Source of the DNA: Cutaneotrichosporon cavernicola
Taxonomy: Eukaryota > Basidiomycota > Tremellomycetes > Trichosporonales > Trichosporonaceae
Direction: 5' to 3'
Assembly (NCBI RefSeq): GCF_030864355.1
Contig: NC_083397.1
Location: 2,170,001-2,234,000 of the forward strand
DNA: 64,000 nucleotides
This document shows positions 11,337 to 22,232 of the stretch, one piece after another. Both the position numbers and the translations under genes were made by a program. Numbering within the stretch: the first letter of the stretch is position 1; each line of letters begins with the position of its first letter. The notes below the pieces were generated by a model that saw nothing but the letters and a program-made list of their open reading frames with translations, made no database searches and had not been told where the DNA came from.

Positions 11337-14300
11337 CTACTTGTACTTATCGCCCTGCTCCCTCCGTCCCTCGGGGTCAAGGCTGTTGCGCAGTCCCCAC
11401 AACGTCTTACTGACCGCCTCGCTCGCACCAATCATGGGCTTGAGGACGGCAATAGGCACAGCGCGCACGACGGTTCGTAGTGGCCCGTCGTCGCCCGCCC
11501 GCTCGTACACCTCCATCGGCACAGCCAAGATCGTCTGTGCCGCCGAATTGATGTTGGACGAAAGGCTCGCGTAAGCGGCCTTGACGCCCTCGCGCACATC
11601 TGTTGGCTGGTTCCGGTACCGCGAGTGCTGACCCTCCTCATCCGATTCAGTGTCCGTTGCCTCGACAATAACACTGTCACCCATCTTGGGGCCCAGCACG
11701 CCCTCGGCGCGCTCGAGTACGACCTGCGTGCCCGTCGCGAGGCGGGCGCCGAGCTTCATCATCTCCATCGCCGTGCTTCTCACAAAGCTGTTGGTGCCGC
11801 GCTGGACACCGCGCGCGATCCGCCCATCCTTCCGGTACTGCTCGATCGGGAGGAGGATGAGGTCCGCCACGCCAGAGCCGACGTTGACCACTGAACGGAT
11901 CGGCGACACGCCCGATATGACGTCGGCTAGTTGGTTCGACTTGACGTCCGGCGTCCAGATGTCTTGCAGCATGTCGCCGAGACGGGCGCCGCCCGTTACA
12001 CCCGAGAGCGTAACGTGACGGAGGGTCATCTCCGCCCCTTCAAAGTGGAAGAAGTTCATGAGCTCAATCGTGCGCCCCTGTCTTAGAGCCGAGTAGTCGA
12101 CGCGCTTGGGCTTGTAGTCCAGCTTGAGCTCGATGGGAAAGATCTCGACATATTGGAAGAACGGCTCGGCCTTGGGCGGCCCCGCTTCCACAACTCCCTC
12201 GCCCGGCGGCTTGAAGCTGAAGAAGTGTTTCAGGAAGTCCAGCGCGTCCTGATCGACGTGCAGGCGCAGCGGTAAGATCTTGGCGCGAACGCGGATTTCC
12301 TCATCCGTCGACGGCAAGTTGGGGCGCACGTTTGTGATCTCGACACGCACCATGTCCGCGTCCGTCTCGCGGACGTTGCCACGCGAGTCGGCCTTCATCT
12401 CAGTCAGGAACTTCTTCCACGTCGACGTCTTGATGTGATCCAAGATCTCGAGACTCTGGACCGTCGTGTGGATGCGCGAAGAAGTGGCGTCATCCACACC
12501 GTACGCGTCGATGTCGGTGCGCAGGCCGTTGACGCTGAACTCGATCTGGCCCTTCCTCGACCGCGTCAGGCGCTTGCCTCGCAACCGCACGTGCGACTTG
12601 CGCTGCACGGGTGCAGGGTGAACCCCAGCGCCCGGGTCAGGGAAGGTCTGCCAGCTGCTTGCGGTCTCCGAGTCGGCCGGCTCGAGGTCGAGCAGCTCCT
12701 CGTCAATCGCCGCAATGAGCTGAGTCGAATCCATGTCCTCACGCCCGTCCAAGCCGATGTACACCGAGTTGAAGAGCACAGAGCTCGTAATGTCGACCGA
12801 CGCGTCGGCTTTCTGGCCAGACGCGAGTAACTGGCGGATCTTCTCAAGTTGTCGGCGCATGACCTTGATCTCTTCCTCGATCGTCTTGCGCGTCTTCTGC
12901 CAGTCGTATCCGTCATGCAGGAACACCGACAGGGAGCAGTTATGGACCTGCACGCGCAACGTGCCTATACGAGTTCTGCTGTCAGATGTCATTCTTTAGT
13001 GAACGCACTCGACACCGTTCTTCAGCACCGGCAAGGAGTTCCAGTAGTCAGGCTCCTCGTCAAAAGGTTCCTGCATGAGGATCTTGATGGTCCCACCGCC
13101 GAGGTCGTTCTGGATGTGCGGTGCCTCATCGGGTGTCTCCCACGATCTGAGCGACTCGCCAGTGTGTCGGTCTACCGCCGCTTTAGCGCCGGCCGCGTGG
13201 TCGAGGTAGTCGAGGTTGGTTGGGAGGTCGTCGTCTATCATGTCGGCACCGGCAATGACGTCGGGAGCCTGTCCAAAAGCGTTAAGGTCGACTGACGCGA
13301 ATACATCGATAGACTTCTCGAGTGCCATGGTGCGTTTCGGTGGCACAGGAGGCTCAGGCGGAGCGGGAAAGAGCTTGGAGAGATCACCGGCGAGAGCACC
13401 AAGCGTTGCGAAGGAGTCCGCGCACGCCGTCACCCGCATCTGGCTGTTCTGGATGTCGATCAGGGTGGAGTTCGGTATACTTGAGCGGACCACCTGGCCG
13501 TCCAGGACCACGAGCTCAACCAGTTGCGCATAACCCGCCCGCTTCCACGCTTCAAGGGACTTGGAGTGGTGTTGCAGTGCAGTCGCAGAATCGCAGTCAT
13601 CAATGGCCAGAAGATACAGCCCCGACGCACCGATGTCTATCGTATTCTCATCCGACTCGCTTACCATGGCGGAGCGCACCTCGATTGCTGTCATGACCAC
13701 GAGGAGTGCGCCCGACATGGTGGGCGCTGAGACATGCACCGAACAGTCGTACACGTGCAGCGAGATGCGTGTCACCTCGCTTGGCACAACGTCCTCGAAC
13801 ACGCCCTCTGGTGTCTTGGCGTATAGCGCTAGGTCGTGCACCCACTCCAGATCGCGTGTGACATATACCGTGCTCGCGTTAGTCGTCAGGCGGATACCAG
13901 TCGCTTTGGTTCGGTCCTCGTGTGTGATCGACGAGAAGCGCAGGTTGATCAGGGGTTGCGTGTGCGTACTGTAGTTGAGGGGGGAGGTGCGACCGAAGAG
14001 CCGATGCGGTTCAGATCCGGGCTCAGCAATGTGGAAGAGGTCCACGTCCATCGCGGTCAGGGTCACGGACGTCTCCTGCTTGTTCGTGCTGTTCGACTCG
14101 AGCTTGACGTCCATGTCCGAGCCACGGAGGGATAAGATGCGCTCGGTCGCGGCCGAGCTCTCAGCTACACCATTGACCTTAGGAACTAATAACGCAATCT
14201 CCACCTCACTAACGGCGAGGCGGAAGAGTGTGGCCGAGCCGAAATCGTCCTCCTCGTCGTAGTCGCCCGAGCTCGAGGCAGACGACGAAGCCTTAGACCC

Positions 14301-17300
14301 AAAGAACCGGCTGCCAATCATCTTTAGATCGTCCCTGGGTCTGGTTGCGGAGCCGTCTCCGAATGCGCCGTCAAGCCAGTGCGTCATGTCGTCTGCGAAG
14401 AACTGCAGACCCTCGACGGTCGGCTGGCGAATCTTGGCCTGGACACAGGGGATCTTGCAGGTCACCGACTGCGTCTTGACACCTGTCATGGGCGTGATCT
14501 CCGAGCGCACGTTCACCATCGGCAGGAGCACGCCCTCATCGCCCTCTTCAGGGGCCAAAGGCCCTATTACCAGGAAGGCCGATGAACGTTGCTCTGACTG
14601 TTAGCCCTTGCCACACAAACTGGCTAGTTGAACTCACCCGGGACGCGGCTGAAGAGGAGCACGATCTTCTGGAACTCAACATTGATGCCGCCAGAAATGT
14701 CAGAGCTGGGGTGACGGCGAGCATCCGGCTTGTCCTCCGCGACACGGACGTTCAGGTCGTGGATGTCAAGTGTCACTATTCCCGAGCGTAAATGGGCACC
14801 GTCACCCCACGACCCGCGCCGGTTGGGTGGTGCAGGACAACGGATGTCGAGGCGGATCATCGGGCAGCGCAGAGTCATGAGCACGCGTGGAGGCGGAGTC
14901 ATAGACCCTCTGCGCCCAAACTGAGGTGGGTCTTCTACCGGGCGAAGCGAGGCGAGCGGTCGTGGATTCACATGTGCTGCAGTCGAAGTGGGGTGTTCGC
15001 TCGACGACTGAACAATTGGTGCGAGGGAACAGAGGAACGGGAGGAGCCGCTCGACAAGTGAGAGGTCAACGAAAACGTGCACCGGAAGCAGCTCAACATT
15101 TGCCGCTGATGTCAGTCCCGCCTGCCAGACCGCAACTTACGCTCCCTGTCATCCATGTCCTTGCGGATTGCAATCGCCGCCGCTGCGGGTTCTGGGCTCG
15201 CAACCGGCCCTCCTCGCAATATTCCTTTGTTTCGCGGACGCACGCGCCATGCCTTCTCTGTGCCTGGTTTCTGCAGACCAGCATTACGCCAGTCGACACT
15301 ATCAAACTGGGGGAAGGCGGTGAGGTTCGCCGGCGTGCGGCTGTTGGTTGAAAGAAGGCTCGACGGCGCACCGGGAGGCAGCTCGTACTGCTTAGGAAGG
15401 TTGGCGTCGAAGATGAGGACGGGGAAGGTGCCCCCAGGCGGCTCGTCGTCCCCACTTTCGGCCGAGGCGAGGTACTCAAACACTGATACGGTCGAGACGG
15501 AGATGTTGAGGGCTGCGCCTCTCGTTCCTGCTGTGGAGCGGCGGCGTGACGACGTTTGCTTCCGCACGGGCCTGTTCAAAGCGGCAGGAACAGCATACGT
15601 CGCAACCATGTCCTCGAGCTTGACGCGTAGATGCCCAATCGGGAGGTACACCGACGCCGGGCGTAAGAAATACTGCTCCACCAGGTCGCTGTACTCGGCT
15701 GACGGATCGCTGAGATCGTACGCGAGCGAGACGTACAGTCCCTTGATGCGCACCTCGGCGTCGAACTTTGGCTGCACGATGGGCGGGTCAATGTTGGCGG
15801 GCGGCGCGCTGGGTTGCCCCGAGCCAGCCTGCGCCAGCGCGGCCTGAGCGAGGCTGAGAAGGAAGCCGGTGTGGGATGGAAGGAGGGCCGCGGCGATCAT
15901 GCCCACGGACACATCGATGCGTATTGAGGGAATGGGCGCCCTAGGGGTGTCCACCACACGGGGCATGGCCATCGGCGAGTCCGGGTCGCGGGCCCAGTCT
16001 CTGGAGCTTGGTGGCATTGTCCTCGCGGTCGTCATGCGCAACACGATGTCCTCTGTTCCGAAAGAGAGGAGAAGTGTTTCCTCCGGGTCATGAGATGCCA
16101 CTGGGGTGGCCGAGCGGCTCGTGTGTGCCGAACCTGCGTTTGATGGCTCCATCACTGGAACTGGTTCGGGATAATGCGTCTCCTCGACCTGTGGCGACTG
16201 GGGAGACGAACCGAATGGATCTGCCGGCAGCTCTTGGCGCGAAGCCGATACCGACTGCGCCGCTTCTGGCTCCTCCACGAAGCTGTGGTATATGCTCCGC
16301 CCCGATGTCGTTGACATCGCGCTCTTGAACATGCCTGAGCCCCGGGCACTCTGGAACATGCCGGACCCTTGGGCGCTTTGGAACATGTCCGAGCCTGCAG
16401 CACTTCGGTACATACCTGAACCCGCGTTGCTGCGGACCGAAGCGGTGGACGGGGTTGATAACGCTTGGGGGCCAGGAGAGCTAACGCGGAGGTCGGCCAC
16501 TGCCTGCGACATGATCATGTCCTGGTACTCGTCGTCATCCGACAGCGACGAGTCGAACGACGACGCGCTCGTCATGCGCGACAGTTGGACCGGCTGTACC
16601 ATCTTATCTTCCTTCGGGAGAGGGAGCAGGTACACACCAACGGAGGAGAGCCTGACCGCCCGCACGGTCTTCTGGGCACCTGTTACAGTCTCAGGCGTCT
16701 CGTCTGCGTAACGCACCTCGCCGACGCGCAGTTCGAGCACACCCGCCAAGTCGTTGTGCTCGTAGCGCACGCGGAGACGAACGTTGCGCACGTGGCACTG
16801 GAGACGCGCCAATACGCGCTCTACGAGTGAGGCGAGCACTGTCGTACTCTCCACAGCGGCGGGGGAGCCGCCACCGTCACTGGAGGTAAAGGGAGGAAAT
16901 GCGCCAGGAATCTCATCGCGCAGGGTGTCGTTTAGAATAAGTGATTCGCGGATCGTTCGATCGAGCTCGGCACCCTCGAACGCGTCCAGCTCGTCGTGTA
17001 AGAAATCGCCGGCGGCGCTCGTCACGGAGCTCGCTAAGTCGATGTGGTGAGAGCCGGTTGAGACCGGACCTCGTCTTCTCTTGGTGGGCGCGAGTGACAC
17101 ATCCAAAACGACGGAGTCGACGGTTAACGCAAGAGGATCGCTCCAGAGGTTGGGGAAAGGCACGCGTGCCGAGACCTTCGCCACTTCACCACCGGTGACG
17201 GTGAAGGGAAGACCAGCTGGGATGAGTGCGTTGATTTCCTGTCATTAGCGGCGAAAGGAGGAGTCCTTACGTCAATATTGACCTCAAGGCGTTCCAGGTC

Positions 17301-17480
17301 GACGCGGCCCTCGCCGAGCTGCGCCTGGATGCGCTCGACGTCGAAGCCGGAGGCGATGAAGAACCTTCCCAGCGCACGCTTTAGGACATAAGATAGGAAG
17401 CGACGCTGGATGTTGGCTGGAAGGGAGATGGAGGGGAGTAAGTTGCTGACCGGAATGGTCAGGAAGGAGGGGAACCACAT
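11337..17480 (-). CDS. ATG2: Autophagy-related lipid-transfer protein Atg2
   Basis: Giant rod-shaped lipid-transfer protein, about 2,000 residues, acting at ER-phagophore contacts with Atg9 and Atg18. It starts at the ATG 17478-17480 (MWFPSFLTIPVSNLLP), followed by the chorein-type N-terminus (IQRRFLSYVLKRALG, LGEGRVDLERLEVNID). Introns lie at 17239-17270 (32 nt), near 15105-15143, 14593-14634 and 12973-13006. The C-terminal region has GVTGGARLGDML, SPIRSVVNVGSGVADLILLPI and GVQRGTNSFVRSTAMEM, the conserved Atg2 C-terminal block that contains amphipathic membrane-binding segments. The less conserved middle holds a four-copy nine-residue repeat (16319-16426) in a Ser-rich linker, probably disordered. 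It is head to head with VPS16. Confidence 0.92.
16319..16426 (-). repeat. Four-copy 27-bp in-frame repeat inside ATG2
   Basis: Four tandem 27-bp units encode nine-residue copies of the form (A/Q/R)GS(G/D)M(F/Y)(R/Q/K)SA. They keep frame and lie in a Ser/Gly-rich linker. Copies differ at both silent and replacement positions, so this is not a very recent expansion. Confidence 0.85.
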
Positions 17481-17904
17481 CGCTGCGCTGTGGTGGTGGC
17501 GAGAGTCGCGCGATGCGTTCTTAAGAAGTCATGCCCGCTGTCCACTGCCGTGAGATCGAAAGAGTGTGGGAATGCTCTAACTCTAGATAACGAGAGGCGC
17601 TGGTCGTCCAGATATACTTGCTGTGCGAGATGCGGTTATAGAGATGTTGCTGGTTGAATGTTTGGTGGCGAGCAGCTGACGGCTGACGGCTGACGGGTGT
17701 GCAAACTGGGCAGGACGGGAAGGGGGAAGGTGGGTGATGGGTGGCGATATGGTGGAGATGGCGAGGTACCGATCAGTCGCCACCCAAGACACATAATGCC
17801 GGAGTTCAGCCGACACTCCGCCCCACTCTGAATGACGTGCAACATCAAGTCTCGCAGCTGTCAAGCCAAACCAGCATCACCTTCTTTCGAACCACACAAC
17901 CAAC
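17481..17904. promoter_or_regulatory. Divergent spacer between ATG2 and VPS16
   Basis: 424 bp between the two start codons. It contains three tandem CTGACGG units near 17683-17704 and no CACGTG. No gene is supported. Confidence 0.6.
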
Positions 17905-20740
17905 ATGACCGTTCCTATCAGTCCCACAGCAACGTGAGTCACATATTGAAGGCATCAAGCTCATTCACAGGTGGGATACGATCCAGGATGTCTTCTATCG
18001 CAAGGAGGAGGTATACCAGATGGCCTGGAAGGTGCCAGACCTGTCCGATTACCTCGTCGCCGTGGGCAAGAACGGCGGGCCGATTGGCACGTCCACTCCC
18101 ACTGCGAGCTAACGCCAGCACTGATGCGGGACGAGCGCAAGATAGTGCTCTTAGGAAAGCACACAGCAGGCAAGCCGAAGATCCAGGTGTTCACAGCATC
18201 CGGCCGACTCATCGCGTCCTTGAATGTGCGTCCTCCGTGACCGTGCTGACCGGCAGTGGGAGCTCTCCCCGCCCATCCTCCTACACTTCACCGCGTCACA
18301 TCTGGTCGCGCTTTCCGACGAAGGCACGTACAGGCTGTACGACCTGTCCTCGCCGGGCGACTACAACCAGTACACCCTCGGATCGGAGGTCGCGGACCTG
18401 GGTATTGTGAGCGCGCAGGCGTACGACGACGGGCTCGTGGTCCTTACGGGCGGCCTCCAGTTTGTGGAGTCTCGCGGGTGGAAGGGCGCGCGTGTGAGCC
18501 AGATGGCTGACTCTGGACTCATCGAGGCGCCCCACACGTGGACCATCGTGCCGCCCGAACACTCGATGAGCGGGCACGTCGAGGTCAGCGTGTCGACGGG
18601 CTCGACGATTGTAACCCTTGACGCGCTGGAGCGCGTCGATCAGCACCTCTCCAAGGGGCCGTTTACCCACGTCGCACTCTCACCCAACGGTCGCTTCTAT
18701 GGGTTGGTAACGGCCACCGGGCTGCTGTGGGTGGTGTCCTCCGACTTTGCGCGCAACCTCTCCGAAGTCGAAATTTCGTCCATCACCCCAGAGGGAAGAA
18801 GCGCACCGGACTGCGTTGAGTGGTGTGGTGACAACGCTGTAGTGCTGTCTTTCGGGGGGAAGGTCGTCATCGTTGGGCCTGGAGGAGACTCGCTCAAGTA
18901 CGACTACCCGCCATCAGTTGTGATCAAGGGAGAAGTGGACGCGCTGCGCATCATCTCCTCCAGCTTGTGCGAAATGCTTCAAAAGGTTCCAGGTGAGGAG
19001 CCTGAATGCCAAACTGCAACTAACAACTCAGACCCCTCACTCGCCGTCTTCCGACCGGGATCGGACCACCCAGCAGCTGTGCTGTACGATGCATTGGATC
19101 ACTTCGACCGCAAGTCGCCCAAGGCCGACGAGGCGATACGGAGCATCCGGCCTGATCTCGCGCGCGCGGTCGACACGTGTATCGAGGCGGCAGGGCAAGA
19201 ATGGGAAGTGACATGGCAACGGCGGTTGCTCAAGGTGAGTGAAAGCCCCGGCCTCTACGGTCCCGCTGACAGCCAAGGCTGCCCAGTTCGGCCGCGCCTT
19301 CCTTGACTTATACAACCCTAATGACTTCGTCTCGATGGCCCAGACCCTCAAAGTGCTGAACGCTGTGCGGTACTACGAGATCGGCATCCCCATCACCTAC
19401 GACCAGTACACGACGGCTGGCCCACCCGCGCTGATCACGCGTCTCTTGACGCGGAACCAGCACCTCCTCGCTCTGAGGATATCGCAGTACCTCGGCCTGC
19501 GGCCTGACCCAGTGCTAGAGCACTGGGCAGCGGCTCGCATCATGCGCTCCAAGGCTGATCCACGAGACATGGAGAGCGATGCGGCGCTGTGCGACGCGAT
19601 TGTGGACAAGTTCGGAAGCGAGGGCGAGAAGGGTGTGAGCTACGCCGAGATTGCAAAGAAGGCGTGGGAGGCCGGACGCGTTCGTCTGGCGACCATGGTG
19701 AGGCAAAACTTGCGTAATGAGCTGACATCAGCTCCTAGACCACGAGCCTCGGGCAGCGGAGCAAGTACCGCTCTTGCTGCAGATGAAGCAGGACAAGATA
19801 GCGCTCGAGAAAGCTGTCGACTCTGGCGACTCGGACCTTGTGTACCACGTCCTGCTACGGCTTCACGCCTCGCTGTCCCCAGGCGACTTCTTTGCACTGC
19901 TGGACGACGGCGCTTCGCCGCAACTTGCTCCGGCCGTGCGACTCCTGCAGATATACGCCCGCGAGAACGACCGGCAACTCCTCCGCGACTTCTACTACCA
20001 AGATGACAGGCGGACGGAGACGGCGGCCCTCGACATGGAGGAGGCAGGACAGGCGACAGTGAGCTACAAGAGCTCTGTTCAAGCTGACAGCAGACGGTGG
20101 CAGAGCGCGCCGAGCTCCTGCGTGCGGCGTCCAAGAGCTTCGGGGAGCACAAAGACCGCGCGTTCGAGTCGAAGCAGGCGGACGACGCGGCACGTCTCCT
20201 CGCCTTGCAGGCGCAATACGAGAAGGAACTCGAGTACAAATTCGCCTTCCTTGGACTCTCGGTGTCTGAGACGATGTCGCGCCTGCTGGTCGAGGGGCTG
20301 AACAAGCGCGCCGAGCACGTGCGCTCAACCTTCAAGGTGCCGGACAAGCGCTTCTGGTGGATCAAGCTCAAGACGCTGGCAGCGACGCACAACTGGGAGG
20401 GCCTCGAGGCGTTCGCGAAGAGCAAGAAGAGCGCGATTGGGTACGAGCCGTTTGTTGTGAGTCGTCGACCCCTCTCGGACACCACACGCGACCCACGAGC
20501 TGACACCAGACCCATCTCCTCTCGCTCAACCCCCCGCAGCCCCTGCATGCCGCGAGCTACGTGCCGCGTTGCGACGTCAAGATCCGACCTGATCTGTACG
20601 CCCAGTGCGGGCAGTGGGGCAAGGCGGCGGAGGCCGCCAAGGAGCGTAATGACAAGGCCAAGCTGGAAGAGCTGAAGCGGCGTGCGCCACCAGGCTTGCC
20701 CCTGCGTGAAGTCGAGGAAGTGATCCGGCGGCAGAAGTAG
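17905..20740 (+). CDS. VPS16: HOPS/CORVET core subunit Vps16
   Basis: Core subunit of the HOPS and CORVET tethering complexes at vacuole and endosome membranes, about 830 residues. It starts MTVPISPTAT; the N-terminal beta-propeller includes WDTIQDVFYRKEEVYQMAWK, GGPIALMRDE and DCVEWCGDNAVVLSFGGK. The C-terminal alpha-solenoid (Vps16_C) includes FLDLYNPNDFVSMAQTLKVL, NAVRYYEIGIPITYDQY, GVSYAEIAKKAWEAGR, DHEPRAAEQVPLLLQMK, IALEKAVDSGDSDLVYHVLL, FKVPDKRFWWIKLKTLA and KSKKSAIGYEPFV. About eight introns interrupt it; the second, 18087-18118, has a GC donor that is required to keep GGPIALMRD in frame. The protein ends EVEEVIRRQK, near the usual family C-terminus. Resemblance to human VPS16 is visible along the whole length. 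Confidence 0.95.
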
Positions 20741-21186
20741 TGTTGTAGACAACGCGGACTAATTGGACTACAGGCGTGGCCACAAGATGTGGTGCCCAGC
20801 AAGGCATGAAGTTAATGACCTCCACATCACTTATTGGCACATAATGTCACGAAGCGAAGTCTCGGCGATCGTGTCTGTTGACTGATGGTAAATCTCATGA
20901 TGATAACTCTCAGTCCACAATCGCGCCTCGATCTCCCTTGCGCATCTGCCATCCTGGAAGGGACTAACATCTGCGGTCCACCGCTTTCGAAAGTACACAT
21001 ACCCTACATACAGTCCTCCGTTATCGAGGAATCCTGCTACGCACAAGTCGATATGGGGTATATACCATTAGCAACCGGGGAATGTGGCAATGCCTCCACC
21101 ACCACTTACCTCAGCATGGACCACCGTGCATGATCACCACACATCACTCCTAAAAGACTGTATCACTCCTAAAAAGACTATGTGAG
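20741..21186. other. Spacer after VPS16
   Basis: 446 bp before the tRNA-Asp gene. Nothing beyond a probable VPS16 3' untranslated region is visible. Confidence 0.4.
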
Positions 21187-21277
21187 CTCTCTGACGGAGA
21201 ATTGAACTCCGATCTCCCGCGGCCTGGGGTTGAATCCGGTGACAAGCGAGCATACTGACCATTATACGGTCAGAGAG
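21187..21277 (-). tRNA. tRNA-Asp(GUC) with an 18-nt intron
   Basis: Read on the minus strand, a perfect 7-bp acceptor stem (CTCTCTG / CAGAGAG), a D arm with TATAATGG, and a T arm with GTTCAATTC are present. The anticodon stem pairs CTCGC with GCGGG, and the loop reads TTGTCAC, anticodon GTC. About 18 nt between the A at position 37 and position 38 interrupt the loop, the canonical place for a nuclear tRNA intron. The mature length would be 73 nt. The genomic strand does not encode CCA, as expected for a eukaryotic tRNA. Confidence 0.9.
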
Positions 21278-21746
21278 GTGCTTAGTGACCAGCAGGGAGG
21301 AAGTCTGTGGTCTCTGGTCTAGCTGGGATGGATTACGGGCGGACAGAATGTGTTGAAGACCGCGGTGCGGCGAGGCAGACCCAAGAAGAGCTGTGATGGG
21401 GAGGTGGTGAGAGGATGTGAGGGTGGCGGGGTATGTTGGAGGTCCTCCACCTCCCACTCTTTTTCCGACGTGTCTAGTCCCAAACTTTCGGAGGCCCTCG
21501 GAGGTTTGGGAAGATCATGGCTATGATACCTGAAGATATCTCCACTGGGAACGGCGGCTTATTGGGAGGACCTCTGTGACTGTGAACAAGCTCGCTGACG
21601 AGGTTGTCTTCGGAGTCTGTCGAGCCAACAGAAGCCTGATTCGGGTCCGCTCAATTCCCTGTCCCTGATCTCGCACCACGTTTCTTCGCACCTCGAATGC
21701 CTCTCCGAGGAAAAAGGTTCCAGCATCCGTCATCGGAGCTGGTTAT
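21278..21746. other. Spacer between the two tRNA genes
   Basis: 469 bp. No further tRNA, snRNA or protein gene was recognised. Confidence 0.4.
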
Positions 21747-21816
21747 ACACTAGGAGGGAGTCGAACCCCCGCCGAACGCATGGCAAGCGTCCATGATACC
21801 GTTTCACCACTAGTGT
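21747..21816 (-). tRNA. tRNA-Gly(GCC)
   Basis: On the minus strand a 7-bp acceptor stem (ACACTAG / CTAGTGT), D arm GTGA...TCAT, anticodon stem GACGC/GCGTT with loop TTGCCAT (anticodon GCC), and a T arm of GGGGG, TTCGACT loop and CCCTC are visible. There is no intron. The length is about 70-71 nt. It is followed by an AT-rich tract (TTATAACC direction). The acceptor stem could extend one more pair. Confidence 0.88.
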
Positions 21817-22232
21817 AGATTATTCGTTGTGAAAATGGAATCGACGTCGGTTATAATGACCTGGTGAGAATGGTTTTGAAATGAAACCAAGCCGTTTCAT
21901 ACTGAGACCACAACATCTCCTTCTGCCTGACGGACCAGTAATGAGATACAATGGTTGAATCAGGATCATAGTGGGCCATTGTGAGTTGGGTGGGCGTGAT
22001 AGAGCTTGTCAGTGGTGCAGAGGAGAGGGAAGGTGAACCCCCCGCGCATCTCTCCGTAGTTGATTTCGTTACGACCATTACCTTGATTACCTTCCTCACC
22101 ATTCCTCGCCTTTTGATATCCATCTCATTACCTCTCCTCTCGTGGTCTGTGGACGCTGGAATGAACAGCTGTGAGTTGAGCGCGTGACCCTCAGCGTGAT
22201 GAATCTTGTTTAGGCGTCTAACATTGCGTCTC
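21817..22232. other. Spacer between tRNA-Gly and the biotin gene
   Basis: 416 bp, including the probable 3' untranslated region of the BioD-BioA gene. No gene was recognised. Confidence 0.4.
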
